Translations under genes and position numbers: made by a program
Shown: piece after piece, positions 18,386 through 28,257 of the stretch
Position numbering within the stretch: position 1 is the first letter of the stretch
Layout of the letters: the number at the start of each line of letters is the position of its first letter
The notes under the pieces: generated by a model
The model's input: only the letters and a program-made list of their open reading frames with translations
Told to the model about the DNA's origin: nothing
Database searches by the model: none
NCBI RefSeq assembly: GCF_927798095.1
Contig: NZ_CAKMMF010000004.1
Span: forward strand, 186,001-250,000
DNA: 64,000 nt
Source: Paenibacillus plantiphilus
GTDB taxonomy: Bacteria > Bacillota > Bacilli > Paenibacillales > Paenibacillaceae
Reading direction: 5' to 3'

Positions 18386-20482
18386 TTATTTTATGAGAGC
18401 ATTCGGATCGATAATTAGCGCCACTTGGCCATCGCCAAGAATTGTAGCACCAGATACTGCTGGAATATTCGTCAAGTATTTGCCAAGCGACTTCAGGACG
18501 ATCTCGCTCTGACCGATAAATTCGTCCACCATAACAGCGCCAAGCTTGTCCCCTTTGCGAATAACGACGATCTCGGTTTCTGTTTCATTGTCTTCATTAT
18601 AAGAAGGGGATTGCAGCACCTGGCTTAGTGATATGACCGATATCACATTGCCGCGATACTCAATCATCAGATTGCCATGAATGTTGCGAATTTGTTCCTT
18701 GCGGATAATGCCAGTTTCTACTATAGACGAGAGTGGAATCGCATATTTCTCTTCACCGAGCTTGACGAGCATCGCCGATATGATCGACAGCGTCAAAGGA
18801 AGCTGGATCGAGAATTTAGTCCCTCTTCCAGGCTCAGAATCAATGGTGACATTGCCGCCAAGAGAAGTGATCTTCGTTCGCACAACATCAAGCCCTACAC
18901 CACGGCCGGATATATCGGATATTTTGTCTGCTGTACTAAAGCCAGGCGCGAAGATAAGCATATTAATCTCGCTATCCTCTAAACGCTTGGCCTCTTCGAG
19001 CGTGACGACGCCGTTCTTAATCGCGATTTCCTTAACCTTCTCGCGATTAATTCCCCGCCCATCCTCTTCCACCTCAATAAAGACATGGTTGCCGCTATGA
19101 AAGGCTCTTAAATGTACAATACCCGTTTCGGACTTGCCTGCAGCAATCCGATCCGCGATCGATTCAATGCCATGGTCCAACGAGTTGCGAAGCAAGTGTA
19201 CGAGCGGATCACCAATTTCATCTATGACAGTCCGATCCAATTCTGTTTCAGCCCCGGTAATGATGAGCTCAACCTTTTTGTCCAACGTCTTGGCAAGATC
19301 CCGAATCATCCGCGGGAACCGGTTGAAGACGGATTCAACAGGGACCATCCGCAGCTTGAGCACGATATTCTGCAAATCGCCGCTAACGCGCGACATATGC
19401 TCCACTGTCTCAGACAATTCCGTGCTCTTCACTTCACTGGCCAGCTGCTCCAGACGAACACGGTCAATAAGCAGCTCGCTGAACAGATTCATTAGAGCGT
19501 CCAGCCGCTCGATATCAACACGGATCGTACGTGATGCTCCGCCTCCGGCTGCCGCCGGAGAATTAGGAGCGGCCGCCGGTGCAGCTGGTGCAGCAGTCGC
19601 CGCCGTCTGGGCGCGGGCCGTGCTCAGTTCCTGCTGGGCCGCAATCGTCTGCGGCTGCGCTGCAGCATTGCTCTGAGCTTCGGCTCCTGAGCTTGAGCCG
19701 CCACTGATTTCCTTCAAGGTTGTTTCATCAAGCGCTATAATCTCACAGCCCTGAATCTCAGACACCGATTCGATACCTTTTCGCAGCTCTTGCTCATTCA
19801 CACTTGAAATGGTAAATACTGTGAATGAATGCTCGAATTTCTCCTGCTCGATATCCTGCACATTCGGAATCGACTTAACAACCTCACCATTGCGTTCCAG
19901 AAAGTCGAATACCATATATGCTCTCGCCGCTTTAAGCAAGCAATCCTCACGTATCGTTACGACAATATGATAGACCGAGTGGCCCGATTCAATGGACTGC
20001 AGCAGCACAGACGTTTGGAACTCATCCAGCAATGCCGCCCCGCCAGAGGCTCCGCCATTCGAAGCTGTGGAGGCCGCCGCCGGCTTTGCCTGTGACTGAT
20101 GCTCGCCCTTCTCGATTGCTTTCAACGATGTTACGATAGCCGTTACATCCGCCTTGCCTGTTCCACCGCCGATAATATCCTGAACCATAGACTCCAGCGC
20201 GTCCAAGCCCTTAAACAGCGTATCGAATATAAAGCTATCCATCTTCAGCTTATTGTTACGTACCAGGTCCAATACGTTTTCCATTTCATGCGTCAATGAT
20301 GCGAGATCTTCAAAACCCATGGTTGCCGACATGCCTTTAAGCGTATGAGCGGATCGAAAAATGTTCTGCACGATGCTCAGATCCTCCGGATCACTTTCCA
20401 GACGCAGCAGGTTTTCGTTTAGTGCTTGAAGATGATCGTTCGATTCATCAATGAACATCGATAAGTAAGCATTCATATCCAT
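18386..20482 (-). CDS. cheA: Chemotaxis histidine kinase CheA
   Basis: CheA autophosphorylates in response to receptors and hands phosphate to CheY and CheB. Domains in order: P1 with phosphoacceptor His46 (RSAHTLKGM), a P2-like CheY/CheB-binding domain, an Ala/Pro/Gln-rich linker, dimerisation P3, the ATP-binding P4 with the N box HLLRNSLDHGIE and EDGRGIN, and a C-terminal CheW-like domain. The frame is open to 20638, but the only well-spaced site is AGGAGG nine bases before the ATG at 20482, giving 698 residues. An ATG at 20488 is also possible. The next gene upstream is cheB. Confidence 0.95.
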   Translation of the reverse strand: MDMNAYLSMFIDESNDHLQALNENLLRLESDPEDLSIVQNIFRSAHTLKGMSATMGFEDLASLTHEMENVLDLVRNNKLKMDSFIFDTLFKGLDALESMVQDIIGGGTGKADVTAIVTSLKAIEKGEHQSQAKPAAASTASNGGASGGAALLDEFQTSVLLQSIESGHSVYHIVVTIREDCLLKAARAYMVFDFLERNGEVVKSIPNVQDIEQEKFEHSFTVFTISSVNEQELRKGIESVSEIQGCEIIALDETTLKEISGGSSSGAEAQSNAAAQPQTIAAQQELSTARAQTAATAAPAAPAAAPNSPAAAGGGASRTIRVDIERLDALMNLFSELLIDRVRLEQLASEVKSTELSETVEHMSRVSGDLQNIVLKLRMVPVESVFNRFPRMIRDLAKTLDKKVELIITGAETELDRTVIDEIGDPLVHLLRNSLDHGIESIADRIAAGKSETGIVHLRAFHSGNHVFIEVEEDGRGINREKVKEIAIKNGVVTLEEAKRLEDSEINMLIFAPGFSTADKISDISGRGVGLDVVRTKITSLGGNVTIDSEPGRGTKFSIQLPLTLSIISAMLVKLGEEKYAIPLSSIVETGIIRKEQIRNIHGNLMIEYRGNVISVISLSQVLQSPSYNEDNETETEIVVIRKGDKLGAVMVDEFIGQSEIVLKSLGKYLTNIPAVSGATILGDGQVALIIDPNALIK

Positions 20483-20529
20483 TTCCATACACCTCCTGTT
20501 TGAATGGTTGCCAATCGGAAATCTATCCC

Positions 20530-21801
20530 TTACTTCTTTGCGGCTTCGATTAACCTGGTTGCGATTTGCCGCAGCGGAACTACCGTCTTGGCAACCCCCG
20601 CTTCGACAGCAGCACGCGGCATTCCATATACGATGCACGATTCCTCGGCCTCAGCAATGGCGCTTTCACTGCCGCTGTCATTCAATGCATGCATTCCTTT
20701 GACCCCATCGCTTCCCATCCCCGTCATGATGACCGCATGTCTGCGCAGCTCCTTAAATTCCGCACAGGATTCGAACATGACATCGACAGATGGTCGATGA
20801 CCATTGCGGGTTGGGCCTTGTGTAAGTCGTATGTAATAGCCCTCGCGGTCCTTAGCAAGCTCCATATGATAGCCGCCTGGCGCAATATATACCACCCCTG
20901 CACTTACACGATCACCATTAGACGCTTCAATAACCTGCAAACTGCTGAAGGAATCCAATCGCTGCGCCAATGAATGTGTAAACTTTGGCGGCATATGCTG
21001 TACGACCAGCACCGGTGCAGCAAGGTCTGCCGGCAATGCGGTGATCACTTCATGAAGCGCGCGCGGCCCGCCCGTTGAAGTGCCGATCGTTATCAAATGC
21101 TGGAAGCTGCTGGCAGGCTTAGCTTTCGGTTTTGCACTTGCGATTTCCTGCTCCAGCTGCGCTGGGTAAGGGGCCTGAGCTGCCCCTTTATTGACTGTCG
21201 GCAGCTTCTTTTCCGCTGGTTTAAGGATTGGTTCGCGTGCATCCTTCAACCTGTCCTCCAATGGATTGGCCTTTTCCCTCGGTTTGACTGGTTTGACTGG
21301 CTTAATCGGCTTAGCCATATCCGTTAATGTCGGAGATGGTTTCGCTTCTTTGATATCTTGTAACTCTTTTATTTCTGTCCGCTCAATCTGCGGTTTGCGC
21401 TTAATGAGTGCAGCAATTCGCATTTTTTCAAGCAGCATTTCGCCTACTTTATGAATATCAGGAGACAACGCGCCGGAAGGCTTGCGTATAAAATCAAATG
21501 CCCCGCTTTGCAGCGCTTTTATCGTTTCTCGCGTACTGTCATCGCTTATGCTCGATAGCATAATAATCGGTGTCGGAAACAGGTGCATAATACGTTCAAG
21601 CGCTTCCAGACCATTCATCACCGGCATTTCCAAATCCATCGTAATAACATCCGGCTTTAAGCTCTCAACCGCTTCGATTGCTTCCAGGCCATTCGTTGCT
21701 GTCGCCACGATTTCGAACTGTGAATCCGATCCAATCAGATCACAGAAAATCTTGCGCATAAAGGCTGAATCATCCACCACAAGCACACGATAAGGGCTCA
21801 T
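20530..21801 (-). CDS. cheB: Chemotaxis methylesterase/deamidase CheB
   Basis: CheB removes methyl groups from receptor glutamates when phosphorylated by CheA. An N-terminal receiver domain carries phosphoacceptor Asp56 (VITMDLEMP). A lysine/proline-rich linker of about 90 residues with repeated KPIKPVKPVKP follows. The C-terminal esterase has the catalytic Ser in IGTSTGGPRA, His in VVQHMPP and Asp in MTGMGSDG. At 423 residues it is longer than usual (about 350) because of the linker. Confidence 0.95.
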   Translation of the reverse strand: MSPYRVLVVDDSAFMRKIFCDLIGSDSQFEIVATATNGLEAIEAVESLKPDVITMDLEMPVMNGLEALERIMHLFPTPIIMLSSISDDSTRETIKALQSGAFDFIRKPSGALSPDIHKVGEMLLEKMRIAALIKRKPQIERTEIKELQDIKEAKPSPTLTDMAKPIKPVKPVKPREKANPLEDRLKDAREPILKPAEKKLPTVNKGAAQAPYPAQLEQEIASAKPKAKPASSFQHLITIGTSTGGPRALHEVITALPADLAAPVLVVQHMPPKFTHSLAQRLDSFSSLQVIEASNGDRVSAGVVYIAPGGYHMELAKDREGYYIRLTQGPTRNGHRPSVDVMFESCAEFKELRRHAVIMTGMGSDGVKGMHALNDSGSESAIAEAEESCIVYGMPRAAVEAGVAKTVVPLRQIATRLIEAAKK

Positions 21802-21830
21802 TGAAATCTCCCTCCTACTCTTTCAAAGGA

Positions 21831-22706
21831 TCACTTCATCCGTCTGAACATCTTATGCAAAAATCCTTTGACCCCGCTGCCCGCAGAGGTCGGAGTACTC
21901 GGCACATCCATAAACCTTTTGGCAATTTCCATAACGGAGCTAGAAGCATCGCTGCTTGGAAAAGCGATTGTGAATGGGACCTGCTTCTTAACGGCCTTGC
22001 TCACATTCGGGTCATCCAGAACGATGCCCAGCATAGGCAGCGAAGTGTTAAGAAACCGCTCGGCCACCATACTAATCTTGTTGGCTGTCGCCGTCCCTTC
22101 TCTCATATCTACTGCCCGATTGACAATCAGCTTGAATTGGATATCATGCTCCATTGCCTGAACCATCTTAATTAACGCATAGGCATCGGTTATGGAAGTC
22201 GGCTCCGGTGTCGTTACGACAAGCGTTTCTTGGGCGGCTGCAATAAACTTAACCGTTTCTTTGGAAAGACCTGCTCCCGTATCGAATAGGATTACATCGT
22301 ATTCGCCGTGCAGCCTGCCGATCTGTTCCTCGAAGTAATCCAGTTGGGTTGGCGTCAGTTCAAGCAAATCCTTGAATCCCGAGCCTCCAGCGATAAAATG
22401 AATGCCATCCGGGCCTTGCTGAATAATCTCCCAGATGTTTTTCTCCCCTTTAAGCAAATGGTACAAATTGTACGGTGCTGAAACACCCATCAGAACGTCT
22501 ATATTCGCCATGCCGATATCAGCGTCAAATATTAACACCTTCTGCCCCAGCTTCTGAAGTGACAGAGCAAAGTTCAAGCTGAAGTTGGATTTGCCGACAC
22601 CGCCTTTGCCGCTCGTCACCGTAATGACTCGCGTCGTCTTCCCGCTGTCCTGCAGCTCCCGGTTTTTGACCATGTGACGAAGCGCCTCAGCCTGATCGTT
22701 AATCAT
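21831..22706 (-). CDS. flhG: MinD-like ATPase FlhG (YlxH), flagellar number regulator
   Basis: FlhG controls flagellar placement and number with FlhF and helps assemble the C-ring. The deviant Walker A motif TSGKGGVGKSN lies at about 31-41, the switch region VLIFDADIGMANIDVLMG follows, and the C-terminus has a short amphipathic membrane-targeting helix (VKGFLHKMFRRMK). The N-terminal MINDQAEALRHMVKN resembles the DQAxxLR activation helix that stimulates FlhF GTPase activity. It overlaps flhF by eight bases. Confidence 0.93.
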   Translation of the reverse strand: MINDQAEALRHMVKNRELQDSGKTTRVITVTSGKGGVGKSNFSLNFALSLQKLGQKVLIFDADIGMANIDVLMGVSAPYNLYHLLKGEKNIWEIIQQGPDGIHFIAGGSGFKDLLELTPTQLDYFEEQIGRLHGEYDVILFDTGAGLSKETVKFIAAAQETLVVTTPEPTSITDAYALIKMVQAMEHDIQFKLIVNRAVDMREGTATANKISMVAERFLNTSLPMLGIVLDDPNVSKAVKKQVPFTIAFPSSDASSSVMEIAKRFMDVPSTPTSAGSGVKGFLHKMFRRMK

Positions 22707-23994
22707 TCCAATCCCCCAGAAGTTGTTCTACATAGCTGTCGGTACGAAATGGAGTGATATCATCCGGAACTGTCTGGCCATAAGCGATATAGGCGGGTTT
22801 TAACCCTTGCTCCAGAGCTAAATTCAAGATGGCGCCGTATGCATTCGTCTCATCCTGCTTCGTAAACACCACGCGACCGACATCATATTTGGCAAAATGT
22901 TCGGCCACTGTCGCCATGTCCCTATATTTGCCGGTCAAGCTGAGAACGAGATACGTTTCAGATTGGCTGTCGGTTTGCAGCAGGCTGTTCACTTCCGAGA
23001 CGTACAGCTCATTGCGGAAATTACGACCTGCCGTATCCATAAAGATGAGCTCGCGATCCTCCAATTGCTTGAATGCGCGAGACACCTCTGCTGGCGAGAA
23101 TACAACCTCTAATGGAACATTCAGAATCGTCGCATAGGTTCGCAATTGATCAACTGCAGCAATTCTGTACGTATCGGAGGTTATGAAACCAACCTTGCGG
23201 CCTGCCTTGAGCGTTTGCTCTGCAGCAAGCTTTGCTATTGAGGTTGTTTTGCCAACACCAGTGGGGCCGACAAAATGGACAACGCGTGTATCCGGGTGGA
23301 TGCCTTCTCCTTGAAAATCCTGCAGCCACTCGATCAAGATAGCCTTAGCCATCCTCCAGGCGGATTCACGTTCAATCGTTTTTTCTTCATCCTCTTGCAA
23401 TTGCTTCTGTATCGTCTCGATCAAACGTTCAATCCACTGCTCTCCAACCTCTTGCTCCAGCAGCCGATCATGAAGCTCCTGCAGTGGAGCTGGCAGCGCC
23501 TCCATATGCTGCTGCTTGGAAATTTGCAGCACCCATTTCTTCATCTCAAGAATTTCATCAAGCAATTCTTTCTCCTTTGCCTGTCTATCCTTGGATGGAG
23601 CTTTAGCCTCCACACTTGCCGTATTCAACTTTGGAACTTCAAGCGGGATCGAGGAAGTATCCGCTCGCTGTACAGCAGCTATTGCTGGCGGGGGCGTATA
23701 GCTCTCACTTTCTCCGAGTGCAGCAGATGACTCTGATCGTGCGGCCGGATGCGGAGAGATCGCTGCTGCTGCAGGTCTTGACTGGACCGGCTTCGATCGA
23801 ACAGGAGTAGACTGCTTGCTCGTATTCGTGTCAACAGCTGCAATAACCTCCATCTTCTTCTTGCCGAACATGCCGAGAAATCCACCGACACGAATCTCTT
23901 TCGTATTCAGAATTACCGCATCAAGGCCAAGATCCGTTCGAATCATTGGCAGCGCTTCGGGAACTGCATTAACAACATATCGCTTTACCTTCAT
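22699..23994 (-). CDS. flhF: SRP-type GTPase FlhF
   Basis: FlhF positions nascent flagella and belongs to the SRP GTPase family with FtsY and Ffh. The N-terminal basic domain (MKVKRYVVNAVPEALPMIRTDLG) is followed by a low-complexity B linker, an N domain and the G domain with the P-loop [15 protein letters not shown] near residue 240 and later motifs DTYRIAAVDQLRTYA, MDTAGR and TKQDE. The length of 431 is normal. It overlaps flhA by four bases. Confidence 0.94.
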   Translation of the reverse strand: MKVKRYVVNAVPEALPMIRTDLGLDAVILNTKEIRVGGFLGMFGKKKMEVIAAVDTNTSKQSTPVRSKPVQSRPAAAAISPHPAARSESSAALGESESYTPPPAIAAVQRADTSSIPLEVPKLNTASVEAKAPSKDRQAKEKELLDEILEMKKWVLQISKQQHMEALPAPLQELHDRLLEQEVGEQWIERLIETIQKQLQEDEEKTIERESAWRMAKAILIEWLQDFQGEGIHPDTRVVHFVGPTGVGKTTSIAKLAAEQTLKAGRKVGFITSDTYRIAAVDQLRTYATILNVPLEVVFSPAEVSRAFKQLEDRELIFMDTAGRNFRNELYVSEVNSLLQTDSQSETYLVLSLTGKYRDMATVAEHFAKYDVGRVVFTKQDETNAYGAILNLALEQGLKPAYIAYGQTVPDDITPFRTDSYVEQLLGDWND

Positions 23995-26024
23995 AGATTG
24001 ACCACCCCAATGCTTTGAACTTCTACACTAGGCTCAAGCTCACTGTAGGAAAGGACAGGTATATCCTGCATCGTGCGCTCAACAATTTGACGCAGATACA
24101 TTCTAATTGTTGGTGAAGTAAGCACGACAGGCTGATAACCGGATTGAATCTGCTTATTGACCTGCTCGTTAAGCCTCTGATGGATCGTCTGAGTCATAAT
24201 CGGATCAAGTGCCAGATAGCTGCCCTGATCCGAGGACTGTACCGATTCGGCTATCTTCTTCTCAACAGAAGGACCTACCGTAATCACTCTCAGCGCATCT
24301 CCGCTTTGCGAGAATTGCTGTGTAATTTGACGAGATAGAGATTGACGAACATATTCCGTAAGAATATCGGGATCTTTCGTATATGTGCCATGATCGGCCA
24401 ACGTCTCGAAAATGGTTACCATGTCTCGAATAGAAATTTTCTCGCGAAGGAGCTTGGAGAGAACCTTCTGAATCTCCCCGACAGTAAGAATAGAAGGAAT
24501 AAGCTCCTCGACGAGCGTCGGATACGTTTCCCTGACATTCTCGATCAGCGCCTTCGTTTCCTGACGGCCAATCAGCTCATGAGCATGTCGCTTAACGATC
24601 TCGGTCAAATGTGTAGCTACGACAGACGGCGGATCAACAACCGTATAGCCTGTCAGCTCCGCACGCTCCTTCGTCGCTTCGTCGATCCAGATCGCTGGCA
24701 AGCCAAACGCCGGTTCAACTGTTTCGATACCGATAATCGAATCGTCATCGAAGCCCGGGCTCATCGCCAAATAATGATTCAGCAGCAGCTCGCCGCGGGC
24801 AACGGTGTTGCCTTTGATCTTGATCACATATTCATTGGGCTTCAATTGAATATTGTCCCGGATACGGATAACCGGCACAACAAGCCCGAGCTCCAATGCG
24901 CATTGTCTGCGTATCATAATGATACGGTCCAGCAAATCCCCGCCCTGCTGTGTATCTGCCAGTGGAATGAGTCCATATCCAAATTCAAACTCGATGGGAT
25001 CAACCTGAAGCAGGCTGATCACACTTTCCGGACTGCGAACTTCTTCGATCTGCTGCTCTTCGACAAGCAAATCCTCCTCTTTTTGCTGCTTCGCAAGCGA
25101 CTTTTGCATGCGATAACCGGCAAACACCAGAAGAGCTGCGAATGGAAGTGTTGCAACAGGTCCAATTGGTGTGCCGATTCCAAGCAACGTAATCGTTCCT
25201 GCAACGATAAACAGCAATTTAGGATAACGTAAAACCTGGGAGGTCACATCGTAAGCAAGGTTTCCTTCCGATGAAGCCCGAGTCACAATAAGACCCGCAG
25301 CAGTAGAAATCAGGAGCGCCGGAATCTGGCTGACCAATCCGTCACCAATCGTCAGAATCGAGAACCGTTCAATGGATTCGCCGAAGCTCAGACCATGTAC
25401 CGTCATCCCGATTACAAAACCGCCCAGCAAATTGATAATCAGAATAATAATGGATGCAATAGCGTCGCCTTTAACAAATTTGCTGGCACCGTCCATTGAT
25501 CCATAGAAATCAGCTTCTCTTTCAATTTTTTGCCTGCGGTCTCTTGCTTGCTGTTCATTAATAAGACCCGCATTCAAATCTGCATCGATACTCATCTGTT
25601 TACCGGGCATCGCATCGAGTGTAAACCGCGCTCCAACCTCAGCTACACGCTCCGAGCCCTTCGTAATGACGATGAATTGGACAACAACCAGAATAAGGAA
25701 CACTACAAATCCGATTGCCACTTGTCCGCCAGCGACCCAATTCCCGAACGTCTCAACAACCTCGCCTGCTTCAGCATGCTGCAAAATATTCCTGGTCGTG
25801 GATACGTTCAGCGCCAATCGAAACAGTGTAGTAATTAGCAAAAGCGCGGGGAAAATGGAGAACTGCAGAGCATCCTGCGTATTCATTGATATCAACAATA
25901 TCATGAGCGCCGCGGAGATATTAATAATGAGCAGTACGTCCAACAACCCGACGGGAATCGGAACAACCATCATTAGAACGATGCCAATAATCCCGATTAA
26001 TACAGTCAGGTCTTTTGCTTTCAT
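23991..26024 (-). CDS. flhA: Flagellar type III export gate protein FlhA
   Basis: FlhA forms the nonameric ring of the export gate. The N-terminal half has about eight membrane helices and the conserved FHIPEP-type cytoplasmic loop (RFTLDAMPGKQMSIDADLNAG). The C-terminal half is the soluble substrate-docking domain. The length of 677 is standard. The start ATG has GGAGG upstream and follows flhB by 30 bases. Confidence 0.96.
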   Translation of the reverse strand: MKAKDLTVLIGIIGIVLMMVVPIPVGLLDVLLIINISAALMILLISMNTQDALQFSIFPALLLITTLFRLALNVSTTRNILQHAEAGEVVETFGNWVAGGQVAIGFVVFLILVVVQFIVITKGSERVAEVGARFTLDAMPGKQMSIDADLNAGLINEQQARDRRQKIEREADFYGSMDGASKFVKGDAIASIIILIINLLGGFVIGMTVHGLSFGESIERFSILTIGDGLVSQIPALLISTAAGLIVTRASSEGNLAYDVTSQVLRYPKLLFIVAGTITLLGIGTPIGPVATLPFAALLVFAGYRMQKSLAKQQKEEDLLVEEQQIEEVRSPESVISLLQVDPIEFEFGYGLIPLADTQQGGDLLDRIIMIRRQCALELGLVVPVIRIRDNIQLKPNEYVIKIKGNTVARGELLLNHYLAMSPGFDDDSIIGIETVEPAFGLPAIWIDEATKERAELTGYTVVDPPSVVATHLTEIVKRHAHELIGRQETKALIENVRETYPTLVEELIPSILTVGEIQKVLSKLLREKISIRDMVTIFETLADHGTYTKDPDILTEYVRQSLSRQITQQFSQSGDALRVITVGPSVEKKIAESVQSSDQGSYLALDPIMTQTIHQRLNEQVNKQIQSGYQPVVLTSPTIRMYLRQIVERTMQDIPVLSYSELEPSVEVQSIGVVNL

Positions 26025-26054
26025 GACGCTACCTCCTCCATCGTCGCAACTAGT

Positions 26055-27146
26055 CTATTTCCCTTTGCCTCTTAGCTTATATACATAAGCCAGCACTTCG
26101 GCAACGGCTTGGAATAAATCAGCCGGAATCGTCTCGCCGATCTCCGACCTATCGTATAACGCTCTGGCGAGCGGCTTGTTTTCCATCGTTATAACACCGT
26201 TTTCCTTTGCTACCTCTTTGATTCTTAGCGCCACATAATCCATTCCTTTAGCGATGACCGTCGGCGCTTCCATATTGGATGAATCATACTTCAAGGCGAT
26301 TGCAAAGTGAGTCGGGTTAGTAATGACGACATCCGCTTTGGGCACTTCCTGCATCATTCGCTGCAATGCCATCCTACGCTGGCGCTCACGAATCTTCCCT
26401 TTAATGAGCGGATCGCCTTCCGTCTTTTTGTATTCCTCTTTAATATCCTGCTTTGACATTCGCAAGCTTTTCTCATGCTCATACCGTTGATAGATATAAT
26501 CGAGAACGGCCAGCGCCACAAGCAGTCCGCCTATCTCAAGCCCCAATGTTATGGTCAGGCTGGCGGTAAAGCTGAACATACTCTCCAGCGGGACGCGCGC
26601 AAGCTGCATAATATGGTCGCGTTCGTTCCACAGATTCAAATATACAATTAGGCCGATAACACATAGTTTCAAAATATTTTTCACAAACTCAACCACTGAA
26701 CGCATAGAGAAAATTTGCTTAAAGCCATTTATCGGATTCAGCTTCTCCAGCTTGAGCTTCAATGGCTCTCCGGTAAACAGAAATCCGATTTGTACATACG
26801 TTCCAAGAATAGCGACTACAAAAGCAATTGCGAAAATAGGCGCTAATAAGATAAAAGATTGCCACATAATATCTGTGAATAAGGTCATCACATTGCCAGC
26901 CGAAATTTCCATAGCTAGCTTCTGTTCAAAAATTAGACCAAATAATTGCATAATACGCTCATAGAAAAATTCGCCTAGCATAATAAAGCTGAGAAAAACA
27001 AAAAGCAAGATAAAAGCAGCCGGCAGGTCAGCACTTTTGGCAACTTGGCCCTTTTCTCTGGATTCTTGTTTCTTCTTAGGTGTTGCACGCTCTGTTTTTT
27101 CTTGAGAAAACAGCTGTAGATCTAGCGTCCAACGATATGATCGCAT
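26055..27146 (-). CDS. flhB: Flagellar export switch protein FlhB
   Basis: FlhB is an export-gate component whose self-cleavage switches substrate class from rod/hook to filament. The NPTH cleavage motif is intact at 277-280. The N-terminal LQLFSQEKTERATPKKKQESREKGQVAKS is the family signature before four membrane helices. The length of 363 is normal. GGAGG lies nine bases before the ATG at 27146. Compare the FlhB-like paralogue at 58406-58732, which lacks NPTH. Confidence 0.96.
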   Translation of the reverse strand: MRSYRWTLDLQLFSQEKTERATPKKKQESREKGQVAKSADLPAAFILLFVFLSFIMLGEFFYERIMQLFGLIFEQKLAMEISAGNVMTLFTDIMWQSFILLAPIFAIAFVVAILGTYVQIGFLFTGEPLKLKLEKLNPINGFKQIFSMRSVVEFVKNILKLCVIGLIVYLNLWNERDHIMQLARVPLESMFSFTASLTITLGLEIGGLLVALAVLDYIYQRYEHEKSLRMSKQDIKEEYKKTEGDPLIKGKIRERQRRMALQRMMQEVPKADVVITNPTHFAIALKYDSSNMEAPTVIAKGMDYVALRIKEVAKENGVITMENKPLARALYDRSEIGETIPADLFQAVAEVLAYVYKLRGKGK

Positions 27147-27163
27147 GATCGCAGACCTCCTGC

Positions 27164-27952
27164 CTAAGTTACGGGGCCTTGCACAATGCTGAACAGCTTC
27201 TCCATCGCCCGAAACAATTCTGCGAACAAGTGCTCGAAGATCGTGATCAAGCCTGGCATCATAATGACCAGCATGAGTAGGCCGACAATAATTTTGATCG
27301 GTATTCCTATGACGAACACATTGTACTGTGGCGCGGTTCTAGCCAGAAAACCCAGTCCGACATCTGTCAGAAACATCGCAACGACAAGCGGTGCGGCCAA
27401 TTGAAATGCAAGCAAGAAGGTTTCGGCGAAGGTCTTCGTAATGAAATCGCTAATACTTCCATCATAAATTCGGCCGAATAACTCATTCGATAACGGTATC
27501 CATTCATAACTTCGCATTAAAGCCGATAATAGTAAGTGATGACCGTTAACAGATAAGAAGATCAGCGTCGCAATCATAAATTTGAAGTTGCCCATCAGCG
27601 GTGAAGATGCGCCAGTCATCGGATCGATAACGTTCGCCATACCAAAGCCCATCTGCAAATCGATGAATGCGCCTGCTGTTTGAACAACTGTAAAAAACAG
27701 ATACGCCACAAATCCAAGCAATACGCCTGCCAATATTTCTCGAATAATGATGAGTATGTATCCGGCATCCGGAACGATCGTCTGCTTCAAGCCGTAAACC
27801 AGAAATATGATGATCGATATCATGAAGCCTAAACCGATTTTGAACGTTGTCGGCACATTTCGCGAAGAAAAGATAGGCGCGACGACGAAAAACGAAGTTA
27901 TTCGACAAAAAATAAGTAAAAAAATAGGAAAACCTTGTAGAAACTGCTCCAT
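27164..27952 (-). CDS. fliR: Flagellar export gate protein FliR
   Basis: This 262-residue protein has about six hydrophobic helices and the conserved segment VQTAGAFIDLQMGFGMANVIDP near residue 90. FliR joins FliP and FliQ to form the export pore. It lies between fliQ and flhB, 17 bases from flhB. Confidence 0.95.
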   Translation of the reverse strand: MEQFLQGFPIFLLIFCRITSFFVVAPIFSSRNVPTTFKIGLGFMISIIIFLVYGLKQTIVPDAGYILIIIREILAGVLLGFVAYLFFTVVQTAGAFIDLQMGFGMANVIDPMTGASSPLMGNFKFMIATLIFLSVNGHHLLLSALMRSYEWIPLSNELFGRIYDGSISDFITKTFAETFLLAFQLAAPLVVAMFLTDVGLGFLARTAPQYNVFVIGIPIKIIVGLLMLVIMMPGLITIFEHLFAELFRAMEKLFSIVQGPVT

Positions 27953-27963
27953 CGATTCACAGC

Positions 27964-28233
27964 CTATCCGATGTATTTATACAAATTACTCAGCAGATTG
28001 TAGGTGAAATCGACCAGCGTGTTTAATATCCATGGGCCAAACAGCAACATCGAAAGCAATACCGCCACTATTTTCGGAATAAATGCAAGCGTCTGCTCTT
28101 GAATCTGTGTCGTTGCCTGAAAAATACTGACGAGCAGCCCAACGATCAGACCGAGCACCAGCATAGGTGCGCTAGCCTTTAGGACCGTATAAATCGCCTG
28201 CCCTGCCAAGGCTATGATAAAGTCTGAACTCAC
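27964..28233 (-). CDS. fliQ: Flagellar export gate protein FliQ
   Basis: The protein has two membrane helices in a hairpin and starts MSSDFIIALAGQAIYTVLK. I chose the GTG at 28233 because GGAG lies eight bases upstream and the length becomes 89, the family norm; the outer GTG at 28242 overlaps the ribosome binding site. It forms part of the FliPQR pore. Confidence 0.94.
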   Translation of the reverse strand: MSSDFIIALAGQAIYTVLKASAPMLVLGLIVGLLVSIFQATTQIQEQTLAFIPKIVAVLLSMLLFGPWILNTLVDFTYNLLSNLYKYIG

Positions 28234-28257
28234 GCCTCGCACTCCTTCCTTTCAGCG

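Noticed and set aside
20483-20638. Upstream extension of cheA with a cysteine-rich N-terminus
   Set aside because: It overlaps the end of cheB and lacks a ribosome binding site; the domain begins at the ATG next to AGGAGG.
24342-25232. 296-codon plus-strand open frame
   Set aside because: It is antisense to the well-supported flhA frame and has no recognisable protein features.
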